A DNA stretch of 11,952 nucleotides from Rhodoferax sp. (GTDB taxonomy: Bacteria; Pseudomonadota; Gammaproteobacteria; Burkholderiales; Burkholderiaceae_C), in the NCBI GenBank assembly GCA_029865675.1, contig JARXAU010000135.1:1-11952 (forward strand), in the 5' to 3' direction. Every line of letters begins with the position of its first letter. Positions within the stretch are counted from its first letter, which is position 1. Shown piece by piece: positions 7,421-11,952 of this stretch. The position numbers and the translations under genes are program-made. Below the pieces are notes generated by a model, which was not told the origin of the DNA, ran no database searches, and worked only from the letters and a program-made list of their open reading frames with translations.

Positions 7421-7616
7421 GGTGCTTACTGCGGGAGCTAGCCCGCAGGTGCGAGTCAACCCCTTCAGCATTCAGGATATCGCGGCGCTCAGATATCACC
7501 GAACTTTCAAAGTTCGACATACGGGATTTCAAATCATTAACATCATCGGAAATTTGATCAACTTTTGACCGAATATGCCTCAGATGCTCAAGTACAAGAC
7601 TATCCACGTTTTCCAT
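7389..7616 (-). pseudogene. small coiled-coil protein, apparently altered C-terminus
   Basis: The ATG at 7616 has an excellent ribosome binding site (GGAGG, 6 nt upstream), which makes this a genuine start. The first 45 or so residues (MENVDSLVLEHLRHIRSKVD then QISDDVNDLKSRMSNFESSV) form an amphipathic coiled coil. They resemble a widespread family of small proteins beginning with an LEHLRxIR motif, usually about 75-100 aa with a heptad-rich, RIERRL-type end. Here the heptad pattern stops near residue 47, and the tail (DILNAEGVDSHLRASSRSKH and on) looks unrelated and runs into the 3' end of the recombinase-like gene on the other strand. I infer that the original 3' part was lost when the middle block joined here. 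It may still be expressed as a 75-aa protein. Confidence 0.55.
7430..7447. repeat. inverted repeat just after the recombinase-like gene
   Basis: TGCGGG and CCCGCA are separated by AGCTAG, a perfect 6-bp stem starting 9 bp after the stop codon. No T-run follows on either strand, so it would be a weak terminator at best. It could equally mark the edge of the middle block. Confidence 0.4.
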
Positions 7617-7636
7617 TCCTATCCTCCAAATAAATA

Positions 7637-7665
7637 AGAGGATTCGCCCTGAGGGCGAACCCTCT
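7637..7665. repeat. long hairpin upstream of the coiled-coil gene
   Basis: AGAGG-a-TTCGCCC, loop TGA, GGGCGAA-c-CCTCT: a 12-bp stem with one internal mismatch. On the minus strand it lies in the leader about 20 bp before the start at 7616; on the plus strand it is followed by GGGCAGTTTTCT. It could act as a leader structure for the minus-strand gene or as a weak terminator for plus-strand transcription. Confidence 0.5.
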
Positions 7666-7686
7666 GGGCAGTTTTCTGCTTCCGCA

Positions 7687-7756
7687 GTTTGAGCAGGTTT
7701 TCACCTGACAATCTTTAGGCAATGTCTGGCACAGCAAGCTGAGCGAACGCTCAAAC
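7687..7756. repeat. nested inverted repeats between 7687 and 7756
   Basis: GTTTGAGC (7687-7694) and GCTCAAAC (7749-7756) are a perfect 8-bp inverted repeat about 70 bp end to end. Two local hairpins overlap or lie inside it: CAGGT-TTTC-ACCTG (7694-7707) and TGAGCG-AA-CGCTCA (7740-7753). The outer stem and the second hairpin share bases and would exclude each other. No gene covers this stretch. Confidence 0.4.
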
Positions 7757-8006
7757 TAGCACCATGATATCGTTTACCCTAGCGGTCGGCAACCAGACAC
7801 GAGCGCTCCATGCAAGGTCGTTGCTGGTGCGCGCAGGCCGCCCCTTGGGCCTTGCCAAACACCCAAAGCCCCAGTAGACTTTTTGCACTTTGGCCGCTTG
7901 GCCACTGTGTTCGTCGGCGCCATGGCGTTTCGCGAACCAATACCTCGGAACCTCGACAGGCTCCATTCATTGCACTGCCCTGGGCGAACACCGCCTGCAG
8001 GGCGAC
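7757..8006. other. non-coding stretch, content unclear
   Basis: Several short frames exist on both strands, but none has a ribosome binding site or recognisable protein character. It holds small inverted repeats such as TGGCC-GCTT-GGCCA (near 7890) and the palindrome CCTGCAGG (7994-8001). It is probably the upstream region of the gene behind the leader hairpin, possibly rearranged. Confidence 0.35.
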
Positions 8007-8042
8007 GTGTTTTCCTTTGGGCGATTTACACCAAGGAAACAC
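8007..8042 (+). promoter_or_regulatory. leader hairpin that would mask a ribosome binding site
   Basis: GTGTTTTCCTTTGG (8007-8020) pairs with CCAAGGAAACAC (8031-8042) in a 12-bp stem with two single-T bulges, around the loop GCGATTTACA. The AAGGA in the 3' arm (8033-8037) is the only ribosome-binding-like sequence before the ATG at 8048, so folding would hide it. That could give thermosensor-like or attenuator-like control of the small ORF. Confidence 0.45.
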
Positions 8043-8047
8043 ATCCA

Positions 8048-8188
8048 ATGACACAGACATCACTCCCGCTCGTCGCGCAGAGAAAACCCGCGAAGGGCTT
8101 AACACGGGAACTGCTCCGCATTCTCACTTGGAGTTCCAAATGCTTGGAAGCGGGAGACCGTAAGCATCGCGTTTTGTATAAAATTTGA
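8048..8188 (+). CDS. 46-aa hypothetical protein, possibly an N-terminal fragment
   Basis: The start ATG follows AAGGA at about 10 nt. The 46 residues (beginning MTQTSLPLVAQRKPAKGLTR and ending DRKHRVLYKI) are basic and read like the N-terminus of a longer plasmid- or island-borne protein. The frame stops inside the inverted repeat that precedes the toxin-like gene, which suggests that the rest of the gene was replaced by the toxin block. I do not recognise the family. Its reality rests on the leader arrangement and protein-like composition, not on homology. Confidence 0.35.
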   Translation: MTQTSLPLVAQRKPAKGLTRELLRILTWSSKCLEAGDRKHRVLYKI

Positions 8189-8193
8189 TACAA
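8174..8193. promoter_or_regulatory. operator-like inverted repeat in the promoter of the toxin-like gene
   Basis: TTGTAT (8174-8179) and ATACAA (8188-8193) are perfect inverted half-sites separated by 8 bp of A+T-rich DNA. The repeat overlaps candidate -10 elements (TATAAA at 8177-8182 and TACAAT at 8189-8194) and ends 12 bp before the toxin start. Autoregulatory operators of this kind are typical of type II toxin-antitoxin operons, where the antitoxin binds them. Confidence 0.5.
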
Positions 8194-8205
8194 TTGGAAC
8201 CCTAA

Positions 8206-8514
8206 ATGGTTGATAAACCTAACGACAAGCCCATAGACAAACCAATCGGTTGGTGCGGGTCTTCGTACAAAGACTTAACGGATGAAAAAACGTTTAGTTT
8301 GAACGCACGAAAGGAAGCAGGTCATCAGCTCAATCAGGTCCAAAAAGGGCTTGATCCTGATGACTGGAGGCCTTTTGATGTTGTGGGACCCGGTACAAAA
8401 GAAATTCGAATCAATCTAGATGATGGGTGGTTTCGAGTGATGTACGTGGCGAAGTTTGAAGAGGCTTTGTATGTACTTCACTGCTTTAACAGGCCAATTT
8501 TTTACGCCGCATGA
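8206..8514 (+). pseudogene. HigB/Gp49-like (RelE superfamily) toxin, C-terminally truncated
   Basis: The 102-aa frame starts at ATG 8206 with GGAA a few nt upstream. Residues 16-94 follow the phage-derived Gp49-like/HigB family closely: WCGSSYKDL, ARKEAGHQLNQVQKGLDPDDW, GPGTKEIRI, WFRVMYVAKFEEALYVLHCF. Full-length relatives continue with a Lys-rich ending of the QKKTQKT type and are followed by a HigA-like helix-turn-helix antitoxin gene. Here the sequence changes abruptly after LHCF (about 8484-8487) to NRPIFYAA and a stop, and methylase-like coding begins in another frame. The toxin has thus lost its last 15-25 residues and its antitoxin. These toxins are ribosome-dependent mRNA endonucleases in the families studied; loss of the C-terminus may have made this copy harmless. 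An odd N-terminus repeats DKP three times. Confidence 0.8.
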
Positions 8515-9004
8515 AGTCTCAGAGCTAATGGCCCGCGTCACCTACGGCGACGAACTCAAGACCTTGGACAAACCGTTTATCACCGTGTGCGAACCCGCCT
8601 GCGGTGCAGGCGGTATGGTGCTGGCCGTTGTGAATGTCATGCTGTCGCATGGCCACAATCCAGCGCAGCGGCTATGGGTGCAGGCACAAGACATCGACCG
8701 CACGGCAGCCCTCATGTGCTATCTACAAATGGCGCTGTGGCATATTCCCGGCGTGGTCATTGTCGGCAACACCCTGGCCATGGAAGCCCGTGAAGTTTGG
8801 TACACGCCAGCCCACTATTTGGGCTTTTGGCACCACCGGCTTGAACGTGAATGGGGGAGGGCGGAAGGTCAAACCGACGACACAGGCGACCGTCCCACCG
8901 TGCAAGATGAGCCGCAGTCGGAGCCTATCAATCACCCCATACGGGATGAAGGCAGGCCGCTGATTCTGTCCATTCCCAAAGGACAATCGAGCTTTGATTT
9001 TTAA
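8471..9004 (+). pseudogene. N6-adenine DNA methylase-like protein, N-terminally truncated
   Basis: From ATG 8471 (GAAGAGG 6 nt upstream) the frame encodes 177 aa. An in-frame TTG at 8456 is an alternative start. It opens with the HsdM/N6-methylase signature TGQFFTPHEVSELMA, followed by SAM-binding motif I EPACGAGGMVLA and an acidic QDIDRTAALM (motif II-like). Relatives have a helical N-terminal region before GQFFTP, which is missing because the gene begins at the junction with the toxin. The catalytic NPPY/F motif expected after the GNTL segment is not seen; GNTLAMEAREVWYTPAH stands in its place. Plasmid-borne relatives as I recall them share this feature, so lack of NPPY may be a family property, not damage. 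The last 45 residues are a charged, disordered-looking tail. It may bind SAM or DNA without methylating. It is followed by a palindrome and a strong terminator. Confidence 0.75.
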
Positions 9005-9020
9005 CCACTGTGCTCTTTAA

Positions 9021-9034
9021 GTCGGACGTCCGAC
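9021..9034. repeat. perfect palindrome, copy 1 (GTCGGACGTCCGAC)
   Basis: A 14-bp perfect palindrome 16 bp after the methylase-like stop. The same 14 bp recur at 11534-11547, upstream of the replication-relaxation gene. Two identical 14-mers in 12 kb are very unlikely by chance, so this is probably a protein-binding or recombination site. Confidence 0.75.
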
Positions 9035-9040
9035 ATTTTT

Positions 9041-9066
9041 ACCGCCCGTAATATGGGCGGTTTTTT
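9041..9066 (+). terminator. rho-independent terminator
   Basis: ACCGCCC and GGGCGGT pair over 7 bp around GTAATAT, followed at once by TTTTTT. This is a textbook plus-strand terminator, ending transcription from the toxin and methylase-like genes. Confidence 0.8.
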
Positions 9067-9202
9067 CTTGGGCTGGGAGGGCGCGCACGGGTGGCAAGAA
9101 AGCGGGGCGCTTACTTGCTTTCTGGTGGATGTCCGTAACCGGCCATCGGTGGCGACCTGGGCGCTTTCACAGAAAATGCCCACGTCGCGGGGCTCCCGAG
9201 TT

Positions 9203-9232
9203 CACTCCCCACATAGGGGAGTGCCACTTTTT
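9203..9232 (+). terminator. hairpin with T-run, possible terminator
   Basis: CACTCCCC and GGGGAGTG form a perfect 8-bp stem around ACATA. After CCAC comes TTTTT. It could terminate plus-strand transcription, but no gene needing it lies directly upstream; it may be part of the larger structured region. Confidence 0.5.
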
Positions 9233-9250
9233 ACGGGAAGGCCCGTAAAA
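9229..9250. repeat. perfect 9-bp hairpin, possible bidirectional terminator
   Basis: TTTTACGGG and CCCGTAAAA pair perfectly around AAGG. A G+C core with A-run and T-run flanks works as a terminator on either strand. It overlaps the T-run of the preceding hairpin. Confidence 0.5.
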
Positions 9251-9259
9251 TAAAGGGTT

Positions 9260-9438
9260 GTGGCGGGGTTGTCGGGGGTATGCACCCCCGACTTCCCGCA
9301 ATTTCCTAACGGACTAACGGGACTGGTCAGGTCAACAAAGTAGGCCCTGCCTGCGCCAATTCCGGGAAGTCGGGGCTGCTCAAATTTTTTTAGTCCGCTA
9401 TCGCTCCCTAAAAATTTGGCCCCCGACAACCCCGCCAC
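9260..9438. repeat. nested inverted-repeat region, candidate oriT or structured RNA
   Basis: The outer arms GTGGCGGGGTTGTCGGGGG (9260-9278) and its exact complement (9420-9438) are a perfect 19-bp inverted repeat around 141 bp. Inside, CCCCGACTTCCCG (9286-9298) pairs perfectly with CGGGAAGTCGGGG (9363-9375). CAAATTTTT (9381-9389) pairs with AAAAATTTG (9410-9418). An alternative local hairpin, GTCGGGGGT-ATGC-ACCCCCGAC (9271-9292), uses bases from both outer stems and would exclude them. No protein is encoded. The position before a coupling ATPase and a replication-relaxation gene fits a transfer origin or another replication/mobilization site; this is inference. Confidence 0.6.
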
Positions 9439-9453
9439 GAACCCGTGTTGAGG

Positions 9454-9472
9454 AACTCGTTTATGACGAGTT
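9454..9472. repeat. 7-bp hairpin
   Basis: AACTCGT and ACGAGTT pair perfectly around TTATG; flanking GG and TCC extend the stem with one bulge. It is followed by CGGCG ... CGCCG (9475-9492) with a TTTTT inside the loop. It belongs to the run of hairpins leading up to the coupling-protein gene. Confidence 0.45.
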
Positions 9473-9494
9473 TCCGGCGGGCTTTTTCGCCGTG

Positions 9495-9509
9495 GGGCTT
9501 CGCCCTTTT
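9495..9509 (+). terminator. small hairpin followed by TTTT
   Basis: GGGC-TTC-GCCC followed by TTTT resembles a minimal plus-strand terminator, close behind the 9454-9492 stems. Its stem is short and I regard it as weak. Confidence 0.35.
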
Positions 9510-9514
9510 AAAGT

Positions 9515-9606
9515 GGCGCACAGCGCCCCTTTCATGCTTGGTGCGAGGTTTACTCCAAAACCTTCACCAAGACGGCGCTAAGGCCCTTTTTTGCCCCGTT
9601 GGGGCA
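9515..9606. repeat. two further hairpins before the coupling-protein gene
   Basis: GGCGC-ACA-GCGCC lies at 9515-9527, and TGCCCC-GTT-GGGGCA at 9592-9606. The second is preceded by a TTTTTT run and sits 46 bp before the ATG at 9652, inside the presumed leader of that gene. The stretch between them holds no gene. Confidence 0.45.
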
Positions 9607-9651
9607 TGATGGAGTGGCCAAGGGTGGCCGCACTTTGATGGAGGGGATGCA

Positions 9652-11517
9652 ATGCCGCTCACGCATGGAAATGACATCATGCTGGGAGTCGATGCCCGCA
9701 ATCGACCGATACGCATGAGCGCCGAGCAACGAGCCAGGCACTTGTATATTGTGGGCGGCACCGGCATGGGTAAATCCCGCTTGCTCACCTCACTCATTCA
9801 GCAAGACATCGACCAATGGCTGATGAGCCGCAGTGGCCTCTTGCTGATTGACCTGCATGGCGAGCTGTACCAGCAGGTCATGGGCTGGCTCACGGAAGAG
9901 CGGATCTTGTACCGTGACCGTCCCATTGTGCCCATCGACCTGACGCAGCCGCAGCACGTCGTGGGCTACAACTTGTTGCGGCCACGTCAAGGGCCTTCTT
10001 CGACGGCCATTGATGCACTGGTGGAAGCCATTGCCTACGCCCAAGGACAAGACAGTGCCCAAGAGACGCCGCGATTCAAGCGCCTGGCCGGAGCCGCGCT
10101 GCACGCACTGGCGGCACACGGCATGGGCATCACCGAAATTTTCGACGTGCTGGCACCAGAAAACCGCTCACTGCGTGAGCGTCTGGTGCAGCAGCTTCCT
10201 CGCAGTGTGGCAGAGGGTTTGCGCTGGCTGGATTCGCTGCCCGTCAAGGAGCAAGGCGGCGCGATTGAATCCACCCTCAACCGGGTCTCGCAGTTTTTGA
10301 ACAATCCCAACATCGAGCGGATGCTGGGGCAAACAGCGTCCAGCTTTGACTTTCTCACGGCCATGGAAGAGGGTGCCATTGTGTTGGTGAACCTGGCCAG
10401 CGTTGGCAACCACATGAGCCGTGCCGATGCCCGCATGATGGCCACCCTGCTTTTGGCCGACGTGTGGACAGCGGCCAGCGAGCGGGGCAAGAGCAAAGTT
10501 CGGGGGCAGTCCCCCAAGCCGTTTTATTTGTACCTGGACGAGTTCCAGCACTTCATTACGCCGACCATTGCCGAAAGCCTGGACGAGGCCCGAGGCTTTG
10601 GGCTGCACCTGACGATGGCCAACCAGTTCCCCAGCCAGCTTTCCGGGGAGGGGGCACGTGGTCAAAAGCTGCTCAACTCTGTGCGCAACAATGTGCAGAG
10701 CAAGGTCATCATGGGCCTGCCCGACCCTGAAGAGTACATGCCGCTGGCCAAATGGCTTTACACCGGCGAGGTGGATGCGTACAAGGTCAAACATGAAATC
10801 CACACCAGGGCCGTGATTGGTGAAAGAGAAACGACCCGCACGGTTATCACCACGGGAGAAAACCAGACCGAGACGGAGGGCGGTGGCGAAACTGAGAGCA
10901 CGGGGACAAGCTCAGGCGGGGCGGCCAATCGCGGCATAGCAAAAGCCCATAGCTATGGAGAATTCCGTGACGACGATGAACGGTACTCGTTCATCGAACA
11001 AGGCAACCCGGACGACCAGCCCGCAAGATGGAGCAAGACCGAAACCGAAAGTGGTGGCGAGAGCGACAACTGGGGGGAAAGTGAAGGCAGCTCCAGTACG
11101 ACCAACTGGAGCACAGCACGGGGCACATCGCGCAGTGTGGCCGTGACCCCGTTCATGGAGCGTGAGTGGGACACTCGACTCAGCAGCCGCACCTTTCAAA
11201 GCGTGGATGAGCAGATTTTTGAAATGGGCCAGCGGATTTTCAGGCTCCAGCCACGGCAGGCCATCATTCGTTTGCAGGGTGATTTGCGTTCATGCGGTAT
11301 GACCACTTTGCCGACGCCCGATGCGTTTGTCAGTCCGTCCACGCAAGAGGCGTTTCGCCTTCGGTGTTTGCAGCGTCTGGGTTTTGTGATTCCCCAGGAG
11401 CAGGCGCAAGCAGCCATTGAGGCCCGCAGGAATTGGGCGGAAAAACTGATAGCGCCGCCTCAAGAAGAGCCGCAGGAGTTCACCAACCGGCGCAGGATGA
11501 AACCCCGTGAAGAGTGA
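9652..11517 (+). CDS. TraD/TraG/TcpA-like conjugal coupling ATPase
   Basis: A 621-aa protein; the ATG at 9652 has GGAGGGG 5 nt upstream. Walker A GGTGMGKS is at residues 35-42. A VirD4/HerA-type strand GLLLIDLHGE follows at 62-71, and Walker B FYLYLDEFQHF at 291-301 (Asp296, Glu297). Then comes the TraM-recognition-type segment GFGLHLTMANQFPSQL (315-330). The family pumps DNA during conjugation, linking the relaxosome to the type IV secretion channel. There is no N-terminal membrane anchor: the protein starts almost directly with the nucleotide-binding domain, as in soluble TcpA-like forms, so it may dock through a partner. Residues about 398-495 are low complexity, rich in Gly, Ser, Thr and Glu, and look like a disordered insert splitting the C-terminal domain. 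With the next gene it forms a mobilization module. The family call is firm; the specific system is not. Confidence 0.88.
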   Translation: MPLTHGNDIMLGVDARNRPIRMSAEQRARHLYIVGGTGMGKSRLLTSLIQQDIDQWLMSRSGLLLIDLHGELYQQVMGWLTEERILYRDRPIVPIDLTQPQHVVGYNLLRPRQGPSSTAIDALVEAIAYAQGQDSAQETPRFKRLAGAALHALAAHGMGITEIFDVLAPENRSLRERLVQQLPRSVAEGLRWLDSLPVKEQGGAIESTLNRVSQFLNNPNIERMLGQTASSFDFLTAMEEGAIVLVNLASVGNHMSRADARMMATLLLADVWTAASERGKSKVRGQSPKPFYLYLDEFQHFITPTIAESLDEARGFGLHLTMANQFPSQLSGEGARGQKLLNSVRNNVQSKVIMGLPDPEEYMPLAKWLYTGEVDAYKVKHEIHTRAVIGERETTRTVITTGENQTETEGGGETESTGTSSGGAANRGIAKAHSYGEFRDDDERYSFIEQGNPDDQPARWSKTETESGGESDNWGESEGSSSTTNWSTARGTSRSVAVTPFMEREWDTRLSSRTFQSVDEQIFEMGQRIFRLQPRQAIIRLQGDLRSCGMTTLPTPDAFVSPSTQEAFRLRCLQRLGFVIPQEQAQAAIEARRNWAEKLIAPPQEEPQEFTNRRRMKPREE

Positions 11518-11532
11518 GGCATCGAGCGCCAC

Positions 11533-11548
11533 TGTCGGACGTCCGACA
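11533..11548. repeat. perfect palindrome, copy 2 (TGTCGGACGTCCGACA)
   Basis: Here the palindrome extends to 16 bp; the central 14 bp equal those at 9021-9034. It lies 16 bp after the coupling-protein stop and 55 bp before the replication-relaxation start, in the only gap between the two genes, where an operator would be expected. Copy 1 also begins 16 bp after a stop codon. Confidence 0.75.
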
Positions 11549-11603
11549 AAACCACACATCGGCATGTTTGGCAAAACGAGCCTGGCCTTGATAGAGTGAA
11601 TTC

Positions 11604-11952
11604 ATGCCCGAGACAAAAACAACAAAAGGCGACAGCGCCGCCCCGGTCATTGAATTCCAGCCGCGAGACTTCGAGCTGCTGCGCGGACTCTTTGAGTCCC
11701 GCTTGATGACGCAGGAGCAGGCCACCCGTCTGTACTTTGACGGCAAGACCGAAGCCGCGAAAAAACGCCTGCAAAAACTCAAAGCGCTGCGCCTGATTGC
11801 CGAGCGCGAGCGGCGTGTCTATCACCCCGCCATTCTGTACCTCACCAAGCGCGGTTTTGACTGCCTGGCAGCGCATGGCAAGCTGGGCGGCTACCCGCGC
11901 ATGGCCTGGCACCAGCTTGAGAAGCGGGCGCAGGTGTCAGAGCTGACCCTGA
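11604..11952 (+). CDS. replication-relaxation family protein, N-terminal part (cut by window end)
   Basis: From ATG 11604 the frame stays open to the window end (116 codons). The sequence matches the start of the replication-relaxation family (Replic_Relax): FELLRGLFESRLMTQEQATRL, a winged-helix-like region with TEAAKKRLQKLKALRLI, and the signature YHPAILYLTKRGFDCLA. Proteins of this family are described as needed for plasmid replication and DNA relaxation, and the N-terminal winged helix is expected to bind DNA. The ribosome binding site is weak (GAGTG just before the start). The 86-bp gap from the coupling-protein gene carries palindrome copy 2, so the two genes may be separately regulated. 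The remainder of the protein is outside the window. Confidence 0.85.
   Translation, partial: MPETKTTKGDSAAPVIEFQPRDFELLRGLFESRLMTQEQATRLYFDGKTEAAKKRLQKLKALRLIAERERRVYHPAILYLTKRGFDCLAAHGKLGGYPRMAWHQLEKRAQVSELTL

Noticed and set aside
7687..7756. Integron attC site
   Set aside because: The arms GTTTGAGC/GCTCAAAC do not fit the RYYYAAC/GTTRRRY core-site pattern, and no integron integrase is present.
7751..8163. Frames on both strands of the 7.75-8.16 kb stretch as genes
   Set aside because: They have no ribosome binding sites and no coherent protein features; only the 46-aa frame behind the leader hairpin was kept, at low confidence.
10168..10803. 211-aa minus-strand frame inside the coupling-protein gene
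   Set aside because: It is antisense to the Walker-motif-bearing gene, with no family features of its own.
11568..11597. TTGGCA/TAGAGT as a promoter for the replication-relaxation gene
   Set aside because: The implied transcription start would fall on the start codon, and the -10-like box overlaps the only possible ribosome binding site.
11460..11912. 150-aa minus-strand frame at the right end
   Set aside because: It is antisense to the replication-relaxation gene, whose plus-strand translation matches its family signature.

Overview
The window looks like an accessory (genomic island or plasmid-like) segment of a Gram-negative bacterium, most likely a betaproteobacterium of the Burkholderiales. 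I infer this from the G+C-rich codon use of most genes, the style of the mobilization and toxin-like genes, and strong AGGAGG-type ribosome binding sites. No rRNA, tRNA, CRISPR array or complete insertion sequence is visible.

Left third (1-3683): the C-terminal part of a DUF4143-type ATPase runs in from outside. A gene-poor stretch follows, then a small A+T-rich three-helix membrane protein on the minus strand that resembles Pycsar-TM/SLATT effectors. Next comes a large secreted SGNH/GDSL hydrolase-like protein. These look like unrelated cargo genes.

Middle (3716-7420): a self-contained block. A 442-aa protein of unknown family on the minus strand has a structured, attenuator-like leader. 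It is divergent from a two-gene plus-strand operon encoding a 206-aa protein of unknown family and a tyrosine-recombinase-like protein that appears to lack several catalytic residues, including the nucleophilic tyrosine. This is the part of the window I recognise least and the best candidate for something undescribed.

Right-centre (7389-9004): a graveyard of truncated accessory genes. It holds a small coiled-coil protein with an odd C-terminus, a 46-aa ORF behind a leader hairpin, a HigB/Gp49-like toxin cut off near its C-terminus behind its own operator-like inverted repeat, and, joined out of frame at that cut, an N-terminally truncated N6-adenine methylase-like gene. A good rho-independent terminator ends this run.

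Right end (9004-11952): about 650 bp of densely nested inverted repeats (an oriT or structured-RNA candidate), then a soluble TraD/TraG/TcpA-like coupling ATPase and the start of a replication-relaxation family gene. A perfect palindrome, GTCGGACGTCCGAC, occurs once before and once after the coupling-protein gene. Together these suggest the mobilization module of an integrative mobilizable or conjugative element, with the degraded genes to its left as its accessory region.
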